Shown here piece after piece: positions 9,755 to 22,200 of a DNA stretch of 64,000 nt. The notes under the pieces are model-generated. The model saw only the letters and a program-made list of their open reading frames with translations, did no database searches and had not been told where the DNA came from. The stretch comes from Symsagittifera roscoffensis (taxonomy: Eukaryota > Xenacoelomorpha > Acoela > Convolutidae). The DNA lies in the NCBI RefSeq assembly GCF_963678635.1, contig NC_087066.1:14480171-14544170 (forward strand), written 5' to 3'. The translations under genes and the position numbers were made by a program. Each line of letters opens with the position of its first letter. The stretch's first letter is position 1.

Positions 9755-12700
9755 ATGCCAGCAGCAGTGGTCCCCACATTACATGCTTCTGTCCCAATTA
9801 ATACAACAGTCAATACGGCAACCCAGCCGGTGAACCTGATTCCTATTACTGCTCCACCAGCGAGTATTAATAACTCAACTCGTGTTTCAACAAATCAACC
9901 ATCCTTCAACTATCCACATCCAGTTCGTTATATAACCAATATGAATACCTGGAGAATGGCACCTCCAACCACCGCGCCATTTACCGCATCAGATTCTACA
10001 GTACCCCAGGCGTTAAATACCGTTCAAACTGTCACACCAATAGTGCAACCACCACTTTCACAATACCCGTGCACTGTTGGAGGGACAGTGTTTTACAATA
10101 ACCAAGCGCCAGTGTCAACACAGCAGATGTCTCAAGTCCCCAGCTATCCACATAGTGCCTTAGCTTATCTGACATCATTTGTTCCTCAGCCACACAATTT
10201 CGCTTCAACCTCAGTTCAACCACCACCTAATGCAGTAACCCTTGAAGATTTAAAGGAAATACTAACTTTCAACCGTAAGGATCCAATACCACCGTGGAAC
10301 CTTAGGAAATACGGTGGCTGTCCACTTCAGTGGTTTGAATGGATTGGACAATTTCGAAGTGCTGTGGACTCTCAAATCTTGTCAGATGATGTTAAGCTGC
10401 ACTACCTTAAATCATTAGTCAAAGATAAAGCTGAGACTGCTATAGCTGAGTTTGCCTATAGTGGTACGATGTACAAAGATGCTCTCATGAAACTTGAAAG
10501 AAAAATTGGCCAACCTCAAGTAATAATACGTGCATATCTGGACAAACTTTATAATTCACCGCCCGTTAAGATGCATAGTTCCGACAGCATCATAAGTTTT
10601 GCATCCATGATAGCAAGCATAGTTGGAGTGTTCAAATCTTTACATTACAACGCAGACCATGAAAGTGCAACACTTCTCGATAAAGCAATAGAGAAGCTCC
10701 CACCTAATATGAAAGAGTCTTGGTCGTTCCACACCGTAAAACGGAGTTTGTATGCTCCGTCTTTAATTGATTTCAATCATTGGCTGGAGGATAAAGCTGA
10801 AGCGCATGAACGTATGCGTCCTTCATCAAATTACAATAGAAATCAGGATAATTCGGTTCGGACAAAAACCAATGTTAAAATGTTTGCCGCAAACTCGCAA
10901 GCTAAGTTTGACGCAAATATTCAATATAGTCCATGTTTAGTTTGTAAAGGCAAGTATTCAATTTTTAATTGTAGCGTTTTTAAAGTAAAAACTCCAACAC
11001 AGCGTGCTAAATTTTGCGCTGAAAATAAGCTTTGCTTTTCTTGTTTTCAAGGAAATCACATGTTTAGGAAATGTCCCAAGCCCAAAACGTGTCCTAAACC
11101 ACAGTGCAAGAGCACTCATAATGTGTTACTGCACGGCGCAGAACGCGTTTTCCCTACAAATAACCAATCTGGTTATGCACCGCACACAACTGCAGCCAAT
11201 CCCGCAGTTCAAACTCCATTTAGACCCACGACGCAAAAAAATACTTGTGGGACATCCCTTATGAATCTAAAAGGACTGATGCCACTTATAAATCTCACAT
11301 TATCATCAAATGACTCTGAAACCACCGCACTTGTGTTATGTGACACAGCTTGCAGTCACTCTTGTATTTCACCTGATTTTGCTCGCAGACTCAATCTGAC
11401 AGGTAGGAAAATTGATTTGACTGTCAATGGCGCCAATTGTTCCGAAGATATTACTTCAGAACAAGTTGATTTGAACGTTTTTTCTGAATTTGATCCAGAT
11501 ATTTCGTTCACCGTTTGTGCATATGTAAAAAACAGCATTTACATAGGTTCAGATATAATTAACGTTCGTAGGTTGCAAGAGAAATACTCTCACTTGGAAC
11601 CAATTGATTCAGTCGAATTTCGGTACGCTGATGTCGATATGATTTTAGGTCAAGATGTTTATGAGTACATTTGTCTTCTGGAATACTGCCAGGATAAAAG
11701 CCAAAAATCACCTTTCTCCGTTCGCCTCCCAATTGGATGGGTCTTAAGTGGTCCACTCCCTGCCTCCACCGGCCTGATCTCAACATGCTTGCATTGTAAC
11801 ATCGAAGATGTAAGTTTGGTAGAGCAGGTCAAATCTTGGTACGAACTTGAATCATACGGTACGTATAAACAAGTAGATGCCCGATCGTCAGACGATAAAA
11901 GAGCGAATAAATTTTTAGAAGCATCAACTATACATGATGGTGATAGATACGCCGTTGGGATGCTTTGGACCGAAGACCACTCACAGTTGCCCAATAACTA
12001 CTACTCCGCCTTAGCACAACTTAAATCTCTGGAAAAACGTTTAGACAAAGACACAAACCTCAGGGCTTTATACGCAAAAAACATTCAAGAAGATTTTGAC
12101 AAAGGTTACGTCATCAAAGTGAATACACATGACTGCACAAATCGTTCCGCTAGGGAATGGTATCTTCCTCATCACCCCGTGATTAATCCAAATAAACCCG
12201 GAAAAGTCCGCCGCGTCCTAAATGGTGCAGCCAAATTTCATGGATCGTCACTTAAAAAAGCTCTTTTGGTTGGCCCAGATTTGCTTCAGAATCTGCTGGT
12301 CGTCCTAATGAGATTCCGTCAACATCAACATGCAGTATCAGCTGATATTGAAGGCATGTTCCTTCAGGTTGGTGTTCTCCCAATCGACCAACTGTCACTT
12401 CGTTTTCTGTGGCGGGAGGATCCCACAACCGATGTGGTAACGTATCAATACACGCGACACATTTTCGGAGCTTGTGACTCGCCCACATGATCTAATTTTG
12501 CTCTTCAAAAGACAGCTCGCGACAATCAAGTCTTGTTCCCCGACGCAGCGTCAGCCGTGATGCAAAAATTCAATATGGACGATTATCTTGATTCGTTTCC
12601 CGAACCTGAACAGGCATTAAAATTAAGTAAGGACCTTGTAGAACTACTTAAGTTAGGAGGATTTAAGTTGACAAATTTCGTGAGCAATGTCAAAGAGATT

Positions 12701-15163
12701 CAGAAAGAGTTATGTACGTCAAGCGACAATTTAAGTCAAGTTAAGGAGGTTCTAAGTAGTGAAGGTCAAGAATCGCATGTTCTAGGTTTGAAATGGGATC
12801 ACGTTCTCGATACATTGGTAGTTAGTCGAGGTGTAAACAGAGAACTGAAGGATACTGTTAGCCAACGTACAGTTCTAAGTTTTGTCTCTTCAGTTTTCGA
12901 CCCTATTGGGTTAGTCGCTCCGTACACTGCCAGAGCCCGACTACTTCTTAAAGAGATTTGGAGAATCAGTGGTCAACAATGAGATAACCCACTTCCTTTG
13001 GACTTGAATACCAAATTCCTCAAATGGCGGTCTGGTCTACCCATCCTGGGTCAACTGATCATACCGAGATGCTACTTTCCATCCGCAGTTGACAAAATTG
13101 AACTCCATATGTTTGGTGACAGTTCACAGGAAGTCTTCTGTGCAGTTGGATTTCTCCGTGCGCGCATTATTGATACACATGAGACAAAACTCGCCTTCGT
13201 TTTGGGTAAAGCCCGCGTAGCACCAATGAAGGCTATTTCCATCCCAAAATTAGAGCTGCAAGCTTCTTTGCTTGCTACACGCCTCAAAATAGATATCATG
13301 AAAGCACTTTCGATCCCTAAAAATGATGTCTTTATGTGGACTAACAGCACCACTGTGCTACAATGGCTCCATTCGACTGCAAAGCAGCCAGTATTCGTCG
13401 CTAATCGAGTAGGCGAAATACTGGAAGTTACCACTGTCGACGAATGGTATCACGTAGATACTGAAAACAACCCAGCTGATACTGGTACTCGATGTATTGC
13501 CGCTGAAGCCTTGAAAGACAGCAGCTGGACTCAAGGTCCCAGCTTCCTCAGAACCAGTGATTGGCCTTTTCGACCAAATGTCGATGTGATTACAAAAAGA
13601 AAATTAAAAGGTCCTATCGATGATGTCATCGATACTGCCACTAATTTTGTAATCAATCCGTCAGTCCCTGAACCCGTCATTAAGTGGAAACGTTACAGCT
13701 CGTTTCTCAAATAGTTGCGCGTAGTAGCATTCATCCTCCGATTAAATCCTAAATTTAATCATTTCCGTGGAACAATCGCTATTATCGTTAAACCGTCTGA
13801 GATAGATAATTCTCAACGAACGTTGTTTCTTCTTTCTCAAAAAGAAGCGTTCCCCTCAGAGTTCAAATTATTGAGTTGTGAGAAATATGTTAAGAATGTA
13901 AGCCCTATTGCAACTCTCTCCCCATTCATTGACCCCGATGGACTTCTTAGATCCATAGGACGCATTAGTCGTCTCTCTGAACTCGAATTTAAAAATAAAT
14001 ATCCCATCATACTTGATGGCCGTCATCCATTAGTCAAACTGTTTGTGGCTCATCAACACAACAAGCATGAGCATCAGTCAATTGACTACCTACGATCTGT
14101 CATCCAGATAGAATATGCAATCTTAAAATTAAGATCATTGCTCCGTAACATTGAGCTTAATTGTAAAAACTGCCGAAAGCGAAAGTTGAAAACCATCACC
14201 CCTTTCATGTTTGATCTGCCAATTGAGCGTCTTGGATACCGCCAAGCGCCCTTCAACAATTGCGGAGTCGATTACTTCGGACCCTTTCACGTAACAATCC
14301 GTAGGAGTTCGGAGAAACGTTGGGCGTTTTTGTTCACTTGTTTGACCACTAGAGCCATCCATATTGAAGTCGTACCATCAATGGATTCAAGCTCCTGTGT
14401 CATGGGAGTAGAACGATTCATCGCTAGACGAGGAATTCCATCGAAAATTTGCTCCGATAATGGTACAAACTTTGTCGGTGCAGAGAAAGAGCTTCTTCTG
14501 TGTACTCGAGCATGGAATGATCTTGCGCCCGCTCTCCTTGTCCACAAAGGCATCGAATGGAAGTATAACCCACCATCTTCACCACATCATGGTGGCTCTT
14601 GGGAACGTCTTGTACGTAGTTGCAAGAGAGTTTTCTACTCCATCCTCACACCCGGTAAATTAACCGACGAGGTACTCCAGACCACATTTTGTCTGGTGGA
14701 ACAGTCCCTCAATGCGCGTCCACTTACAGCGGTAAGCAGTGACCCGAATGAGATTGAGGCTTTAACGCCAAATCACTTCTTGATAGGCCAGCGCTCAGTT
14801 AGTTTCCCGTCGATTGCGACGGACGAACATTTCGATCATCGAAAGCGTTATCTTCGCGCACAAGGATACCCTAACGCCATCTGGACTAGATGGCTACGCG
14901 AGTACGTTCCGACTCTCAACAAACGCCGTAAATGGCACACACCTACCGAACAAGAACTCAAAGCCGGAGATCTTGTTTGAATCGTCGAGGATAGTAGCCC
15001 GCGTGGTTACTACCCTCTCGCTCGCGTTAAAACGCTTAACTATGGCAAAGACGCTATCGCCCGTTCCGCACTCCTTAAAACCGCAACAGGAGATTTAACC
15101 CGACCTCTTGTTAAACTCGCCCCAGTTCTCGCTCCGTTGGGGCCCGAGGATGTTCAAGATTGA
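9755..15163 (+). pseudogene. BEL/Pao Gag-Pol polyprotein with four in-frame stops
   Basis: One uninterrupted frame of about 1,800 codons with no frameshift, stopped at 12488 (TGA), 12980 (TGA), 13712 (TAG) and 14978 (TGA). Domains in order: a Ser/Thr/Pro-rich N-terminus; the Pao Gag domain (DUF1759; WNLRKYGGCPLQWFEW...LHYLKSLVKDKA); zinc knuckles (CFSCFQGNHMFRKC); an aspartic protease with DTACSHS; an RT starting near SADIEGMFLQV with the catalytic MDD in FNMDDYLDS; RNase H (MFGDSSQEVFCAVGF); integrase zinc finger (H..H...C..C, NCKNCRKRK); the DDE core (GVDYFGP, CSDNGTNF, GGSWERL); and DUF5641. The 14978 stop is TGG in the copy at 6941-7512, and the 12980 and 13712 stops also sit where related proteins have Trp. 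So at least three are G-to-A changes of Trp codons. The frame is open upstream of 9755 back to 9677. Confidence 0.9.
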
Positions 15164-15185
15164 AACTAAAATGAAAGCATATCAA

Positions 15186-15257
15186 GACCAGCTAGTCTAG
15201 CGGTAACGTACTTGACCTGAAACCGAAAGGTCGCTGGTTCGAATCCCGGTCATTCCA
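15186..15257 (+). ncRNA. tRNA-like sequence between BEL pol and 3' LTR
   Basis: It starts 23 nt after the pol stop. A-box-like TAGTCTAGCGG lies at 15193-15203, and a perfect B box GGTTCGAATCC at 15236-15246, spaced as in a tRNA gene. GACC at the start can pair with GGTC near the end. The T-stem has mismatches and the anticodon arm gives an oversized loop, so this is a tRNA-derived sequence, not a decodable tRNA. It is followed by a 9-bp hairpin (ATTCCAAGT...ACTTGGAAT). Both BEL copies carry it, so it belongs to the element. Confidence 0.5.
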
Positions 15258-15311
15258 AGTATTTTACTACTAAAAAACTTGGAATACACTGGATTTGAAC
15301 CAGATAAAAAA

Positions 15312-15654
15312 TGTTCCTAAGTCAAACTTGTTTTTAAATGATGTTCTGGACATGAACTTAATTAGACTTTGGCCAGAATTGACTTCTAACTTCTGGCAAG
15401 CGTGAAAATCCCCATTTATTGGCAAAAGAGGTGACAATAAAGTCGCTTTCGATTTCGATTTCGTTTAAAACTTGATAATTTTGTTCCGAAACTGATATTA
15501 TTCCGTTGTTTCCTCTTAAAGATTTTCGATAATTATTATAGGAAAAATAAATATATATTGAACAATCGTGTTCTCAATCGAGATACATACAGCCAATCTA
15601 CAGACCGACGATATACTCGACCGACCCACCACAGACCGAACACAGGTGGAAACA
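15312..15654 (+). repeat. BEL/Pao 3' LTR
   Basis: Matches 7661-8005 from TGTTCCTAAG to GGTGGAAACA with about 17 visible substitutions plus a small indel in a TA run. Homology stops exactly at the CA end, where unrelated DNA (GTATGAATG) begins. Confidence 0.85.
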
Positions 15655-15689
15655 GTATGAATGCTCATCTGTAGAGAGTTTAAACTTTT

Positions 15690-15870
15690 TCCTGAAAAAA
15701 AATCAGAATAACCGAGACATCTATAAGAGTCTTCACTACGTTCACTACTCTAAAAAGTGAGATTCGCTCAACTAAAAAACTCTGGAATGTGGGGAAAGGA
15801 GAGAAACGGAATATGCTTAGACAGGCTGCAAGGTCTTTCATAGATCCTCTGCGATTTGCAGAAACCATAG
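15690..15870 (+). mobile_element. SINE body fragment, second copy
   Basis: GATTCGCTCAACTAAA, TGGAATGTGGGG and CCTCTGCGATTTGCAG appear in the same order as in the minus-strand SINE at 5235-6248 and without the insertion found there. The tRNA-like head is missing, so this is a 5'-truncated copy. Confidence 0.55.
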
Positions 15871-15989
15871 TTTTAATTTATTTTTAATTACAAAGCGGAC
15901 CAACACTTTTGTTCTATCACAGTGCAGTTTCGTTATCTCACGTTGTTTTTTATTTAGAAAAAATCCAACAAGAAAATCAACTTTTTGTT

Positions 15990-16260
15990 AAAATTTTGTT
16001 TATTTTCGACTGTGCTTCGACCGGTTCGACTTTATATTTCGACTGCGAGCTTGACTGTAATGTTAAGTTGTGTTTGATTTTATATTTCGACCAAATCGAC
16101 TTTATGTTTCGCGTAGTCTTTGACTTTCTGTTTCCACTTTGTTTTTGATTTTATGTTTCAGATTTGTGCTTGATTTTATGTTTCGACCGACTTGATATTA
16201 TGTTTCGACTTTGAGTTCGACTATAGGATTTTCAGTCAAACTCTGACATGTTCGACCCGC
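15990..16260 (+). repeat. Degenerate tandem repeat, TTTGATTTTATGTTTCGACC-like units
   Basis: Roughly ten units of about 20-28 bp vary around GACTTTATRTTTCGAC. They pass directly into the next CGAC-rich repeat. No gene in the interval. Confidence 0.6.
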
Positions 16261-16301
16261 CGCACTCGAAACATAAATCGCAAACCTCGACACAGCGACT
16301 A

Positions 16302-16520
16302 AACCATTGCGACTAATTTTTCGACCATGCCGCGACTAATTTATCGACCACCGCAACTAATTTTTCGACCACCGCGACTAATTTTTCGACCCTGCCGCGA
16401 CTAATTTTTTGACTAAAATGACTAACTTTTTGACCATCGCAACCGATATACGCTATTTCAAGACTCAGTGTGCGACTAATTTTTCGACCATCCCGACCGA
16501 GATTACGGTATTTTTAATTT
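16302..16520 (+). repeat. Degenerate satellite, GCGACTAATTTTTCGACCACC units
   Basis: About eight units of 20-23 bp with GCGACTAATTTTTCGACC as the core; the last ones are more divergent. Related GCGAC words return near 18710-18790, just before the large Ty3 element. Confidence 0.75.
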
Positions 16521-16768
16521 TTACCGCGACCTAAAACTCTGTCCAAACAATGGATTTTCGGTTGCGGAATTAACGATTCCGCGACCGACAATATCGAAAA
16601 ATTAGTCGCCTACCTTGACCCCGGAACTGCAACAAACTTGCTCAAAATATTCCTAAAAAATACACTTTTTCTAACGCGGCGTGAGCTCTTTATAGCTACA
16701 ATTTCAAAAGTATCCAGCTTTGAAATAAAAGTTTGGCCGTGAACAAACGTTCCAAAGTGGTTGTTGCT

Positions 16769-16910
16769 GAATGCAATAGTGAATTCTCAATGCAATTCTG
16801 AATACCGAAATTCTCGATAAACTAAGGTTGCTCAAATTTAATTAAGCAATAATTCTTTATCGAGTATTTTTGTCTTCAGAATTGGAATGAGAATTCAGTA
16901 TTGCATTGAG
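16769..16910. repeat. Imperfect hairpin with arms of about 54 bp
   Basis: GAATGCAATAGTGAATTCTC...TCTCGATAAA at 16769-16821 is mirrored by TTTATCGAG...GAATTCAGTATTGCATTGA at 16857-16910, with a loop of about 35 nt. A TATAAAAG box follows at about 16969. Confidence 0.7.
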
Positions 16911-17084
16911 CAAACTGAGCATACTTTAACCAACAAAAACACGGTTAGTTTATCATTAATTTAGTGGTATAAAAGAGCGCTGAATTAGCACCGAATCTTC
17001 GTGTTTTGCATCGCTGATTCGTCGATAATTTTTGTGATGTATTATTATGCATGTTGTGGTAAAAATAAGTATTTAGGAAATACA

Positions 17085-17612
17085 ATACTGAACAAGACTC
17101 TGCTCGTATCAGGGCGAAGCCCTGAATGTTCCGACTGCATTTAAAAGTCTATTGAGAAACAAATTAAACGTAATAAATTGAAATGCTTTTTTTAAAATTG
17201 AGGTTTTCGTGAAAATCATCCACCAACACGCCATATGAAGTGCAAAAAAATAGATGTCGCTCCTTGTAACAAACCAATTATGGCAAATAAGCTTCTTTCA
17301 AACATCAACTCGAAACGATTTCTAAGACGGATTAAATCTCCGCTTACGCGTTAAGAGTGCTAAACATATCGCGCGTTTATTGTCCAAAATTGGCCAAATT
17401 AGCTATCTTTAAACCCCCATAACTTTGCAAAAAAAGATCACAGGTGAAATATCTTTTCCTTTTTTAAATTCAAACCAAGAATATCTTTCGAATGATATAA
17501 AAAAAAGTTCTGTCAAAAATGGCTAGCTAAAAAGTCGAAATTTGTCTGAAGAAAAAAAACCCACCCGAGCACAAATATTCCGTTACTTCGTTACGAATGT
17601 CGGAACAATAAC
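17085..17612 (-). mobile_element. Interspersed ~530-bp repeat with subterminal hairpins, copy 1
   Basis: Reverse orientation of the repeat at 35537-36076 and 52037-52785. On the minus strand it starts TTATTGTTCCGAC and ends GAGTCTTGTTCAG. Near one end is a hairpin (CTTCGTAACGAAG); near the other a perfect one, TCAGGGCGAAGCCCTGA at 17109-17125. No coding capacity. The superfamily is not certain. Confidence 0.7.
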
Positions 17613-18815
17613 TGACCAGCGTTTAACTGCACAGATAAGAGCCTGATTCATCGATGCCAAAATTGATGCATTCACGCTGATTTAGCGCTGACTTTTTCTT
17701 TGAGCGCAACCTCAACTTAATTTTTGCTGAGGACGACTATTTTTTTTGTATCCACTTACCGTTGTTGGTTTGAAAGAAGATAGCTAATCAGATTTCAGCC
17801 AGATCCGAAGTGTATGTCTGCGTCAATCGACGATAAGCAAAAATGACGTTATGGCAAAAAACAGTTTCTTAGTAAGCATGAAGTCTGAACATATATTACA
17901 ATGTTTGAAATTTGATGAAAACAAAACCGTACTTTATACCCTTTCTATTGCATGGTAAATGGTAAGATAGATTAACTATATGTTGTTGTTGCCAAATATG
18001 AGCGTGCATAGCTTTAAGAACTGGCTATAAATAGCTCTGTTGTAATATGCCGTCATGAGTACATGTATAATATATGCACTGCTACAGCAAATGAACGTGA
18101 ATTGTGCGGGGTTTTCTATCAGATAAATAATACCATTTCACTTGATATGTAAAATTGCGACATTTTCAAACCATTTTGTATCTCTATCACGCAGAAAGCA
18201 GCACACTGTATAAAGAAAGCTATGGCTTAGAAACTCACATTTTGAACATCCTTTTTGCAAAAAGGATAAAAATCAAGGTTTACTCTAATCGCGGGGCACA
18301 GAATTGCGACGTTTAGTTTCTAACCCATCAAATGGACTTTTTTCTGTTTTGTTCTGGATGGATACTTTAGAATAATTTTTTTCATCATGAGTCACAATTT
18401 CAGCCAAGAATTTCAAAATAAAATTCAAAAAAACTGCATAATGCAAAAAAAATGTTCTTTTTCATCGGTTGAAAACAACAATGCATCTTCTCTGTACTGT
18501 GATGAGTGTATAGTTAATGAAACATGCTAGAGTTTGGCATACTTTTTGATAAAACTTGGTCTATCGACAAAAGAATATTTCTATTAGATGTTTTCTGCTT
18601 TTCAGAGTAAAACAGTGTCAACTATTAAAACCCGTGTTGATGTCCGGCTTAATCTAAGACCACCGCGATTCCAGACAGGTACTATTAAATCTCGCTGACT
18701 CCAGATCCAAGCGACCAAAATTTCAAGCGCGACTCAAAAAGACGTTACCACCGACCCGACCGAAAGTTGCGAACACCAGACAAGCGCGACCAAAAAAAAA
18801 ACAAATGCATGTGAC
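17613..18815. other. No gene recognised; may hold the 5' LTR of the large Ty3 element
   Basis: No ORF or RNA gene. The last bases, GCATGTGACA, end in CA immediately before TGGGCC at 18817, which is what an LTR end plus primer-binding site would look like. I could not find a matching copy downstream of 34 kb, so the LTR is unproven. Confidence 0.35.
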
Positions 18816-19157
18816 ATGGGCCAAAATTTTGCCGGGACCCAGATGATTTTAAAAATGGTTATAGGCGCGTCTGGAAAAAAATACGATCTTGTAATCACAC
18901 CTCATACACAAACAGTTGGATATATTAGAACAAAACGACTAACAATAAAAAGAAAAATAATAAACAATCAAAGACAAATCACACGAAAAAGATTTTCAAA
19001 AAATAGAAACGCATTTTCAGAATCAGAAGCCAGCAATTTAGATGAACTCTATAAATTAAAAGAATCGATTGATAAAAATTGTCCCATTCACGATCAATTA
19101 TATTTTTCCGACTCAGAACAACTTCAAATTCATCAAAAAGAGGAAAAAGAAGAATAA
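18816..19157 (+). CDS. Short basic ORF at the head of the large Ty3 element
   Basis: 113 codons, MGQNFAG at the start, then Lys/Arg-rich sequence and an acidic C-terminus. The MGQ start could be N-myristoylated, as in some retroviral Gag proteins (inference). The ATG overlaps the putative LTR/primer-binding-site junction. It is in the same frame as gag at 19254, separated by two TAA codons, so it might be the original N-terminus of Gag. No family recognised. Confidence 0.4.
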   Translation: MGQNFAGTQMILKMVIGASGKKYDLVITPHTQTVGYIRTKRLTIKRKIINNQRQITRKRFSKNRNAFSESEASNLDELYKLKESIDKNCPIHDQLYFSDSEQLQIHQKEEKEE

Positions 19158-19253
19158 AAAAGCAATATAAACACAAACCAGTACACTTGTATAATTGGAA
19201 TCAACCAATTAGACACATCGGTAGTTATATATTAACAGTCATTAAACAAAAAA

Positions 19254-22200
19254 ATGAGCCACAGCCACACTCAAAGTGACGATAGTCCAGATGACGAAGA
19301 GGTTTACCCCTTCCTCATAGATGCACCCGATAATAGAGGGCAACATGATTTTTGCAAGAATTTACTTGTAAATTTGTTTGAACCCGGAATTAGCCCATGC
19401 AAAGCAGAATTCCCAGATGTAAAAATCAAAAGACAAATTATTGAACATTATCTGAAAGATATATGTAATTTGACACAACAATATAGAATCTATACCATAG
19501 AATTCAGCACACCAAATCCGAATCATCGAAAATATGTAATTCAGACAGACGATCGTGAATTAGAATTTTCAAAAGTATTCTTAGAATATATTAAAAGCAT
19601 ACAATATCATAATTCACAAAGAGCAAACTCCATATTCACTAACGAAGTTTTTGCAATAATATATACCTATATTTCTATATTAGAAAAAACAGAATTTCAA
19701 AGTACCTCACCAACCGAAACATCCAATAATACAAAAGTATGACATGAAATCACATTATTTTCAACTTTTCTACATTTAATCAAAGAAAATTTCACTAAAG
19801 ACGAGGTTTCACAACACACAAAACATGACTTACAAAAAATTTTGGCATGGTTTATAATAGATTATTTCACACATAATATAGACTTAATTTCACAAGCAAG
19901 AAAAAATTTCAGACCTCAAAATCCAAATGATGATACTGCCATTACAGAACAGTCAGACTACGTTTGGGACCCTGAATGTTCTCATCATTCATTTATAAAT
20001 ATCCCACAATCAATCTCAAGTCAAGCAATAAGTACAATATCTTACCAAAGAGATTATGTGAAAGTAGTACCACTAACCATTGATGCAACACCATTAAACT
20101 ACAATACATTTTTACCCGATACGCAAAATAACAGTTTAAATTCGACCGTTATACACAATGAAAACCTTAATGGAACTAGAAATCTTACACAACAAGATAT
20201 CTAAACACCATCACACTTCATAAATGAAGAAATTGTCCAAACAACAACAACTACACTACAAAGTATTTCACCAATACATCCAAATTTAACAACACCAAAA
20301 AATACAAATACTTCATTGGCACAAGTAACCTTACAATCAACCGTTAAACCTTCGGTTGGTCCAAAATATTCACAAATGGATTATCAAACATATAGACCTA
20401 TGATAGTACCATCAAAACCACGAAGAACGTTCACAAGAAGCACTTTTGCAGAACACAATTATAATTATGCACATTCATTAAAAACAAAATATCCCCCACG
20501 AAAAACTAATAAAAATCATGTATGATCTCACTATTGGGATAACCCAATGACAAAAACCAACTCAGTAAATTTTCGAACTAATTCACATCATCCACAGGAT
20601 CGTAGTGAAAATTACCCATTCTTTCAACAAAATAAAAATAAAAAGCAAGCACCTCATCGTACGGATTACTTATCATCTGATGATAATTATTTACAACCAG
20701 ATATTTTTGCACCGTATACCCAAGAATATCGCGGACAAGGAGCGCAAAAACCTTATACATATAATAGAATTTTTTCTCCAAATCCAACAGATACACAAAA
20801 TCAACAACCAATACAAATGCAAAATCCAACTAATAAACAATCTTTTCAACCAATTCAACCACAAAATCTAATGATTATGCACTCATATCAACCAACTCAA
20901 ATGCAAAATGAAATACCAATCCCATATTACCTTCAACAACACGAAATAACAAAAAATCAGCTTTCAAATTTTTCACAAATGCCAAATGCCGCAGAATCAC
21001 TACAGATGACAATGAATCCATACCTTATGGGTGGATCATCAATAACATCAAACAAACCATTAATGGTATTCACAGGAACAGACCCTGAATATTCTGTAGA
21101 AGATTATTTAAATGCAGTAACAGCAAATTTAATTTTAAATATAGGACCTGAACCAATTAATACGCCACTACATCAAAATTGGATACATCGACGCACAGCG
21201 TTGATACAGACAACCCTAGACGGTGCAGCCCAAAAATGGTTTTCAGTATTACCTATAGAAATAAAATCAGACTGGAAAAGATTTACACAAGAATTTTCAA
21301 AAATGTTTGACTCAGAAAGAAATAAACAACACCAAAGAGTTTTATGTAATGAAGTTCGCAGATTACCAAATGAAACCATCAAACAATTAGCAGTACGTAT
21401 CGAAACACTAGTTCGAAAAGCATATTCATTAAATACACATGACTATAAAAACACAAAAATGACAGAAATTTTAATGATGACCTTAACACCTCAATTAAGG
21501 AAAATAGCAAAAAAAAGAGAGCATCTCATCCTTCTTCAATTCGAGAGCCCGATTTAGATTTTCGAAAACTAGTAGATAAATTAGAACAAGCGGAAATCAC
21601 AATGAAACTTGAAGAAACAGAAAATCTAAAACTACAATATGTTAATCGAACTGAAACAAACACTACACATATCAATAACATACAGGAATCAGATACAGAC
21701 CTAGTTGAAAAAATAACTGAAATACTAAATATTTATGAAAAACACCCAAATTTTAAAGGCAAACCATCTTTCAAAAAATGGTGTAATTATTGCCGACGAT
21801 ACGGACATAGTATTTCCGAATGTAGACAAAAGCAACAAGATAACCAAAACAAACCTCAAAAGTATAAAGAACCAAATAAGTCATTCTATCAATATATGAA
21901 GAAAGATCAAAATCTACCAAACAAGAATGTATACAACAACAACAGTTCAGGAAAACCACTTCCGAACAACACTAAATACACAAGGAATCAATCACCATAT
22001 AACTCAAGTTATAGAGGAAGATCACCAGAACGAAGAAATACACAGAATTCTTCACAAAATCATTATAATCGATTAAATAGTCGAAAGAACTATTCGAGAT
22101 CAAATTCAAACACAACACAATTTGTTTCTAGATCCAATTCCCAAACAAACCCAAGAAATAAACACTATTCAAATAGTCAATCACGAAACTCATCATATAA

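Larger units (their letters stand above)
7661..15654 (+). mobile_element. BEL/Pao LTR retrotransposon, full-length but inactivated
   Basis: The extent of one unit: LTR 7661-8005, leader with a primer-binding site, an upstream ORF (8841-9443), gag-pol (9755-15163), a tRNA-like segment and the 3' LTR 15312-15654. The domain order (Gag, DUF1758-type protease, RT, RNase H, integrase, DUF5641) and the sequence style are those of BEL/Pao. LTRs diverged by about 5% and four stops in gag-pol mark it as an old, inactive insertion. No target-site duplication can be checked, because the left side is another element copy. Confidence 0.85.

Noticed and set aside
15186-15257. Functional tRNA gene
   Set aside because: Box A and B are present, but the T-stem and anticodon arm do not form a normal cloverleaf.
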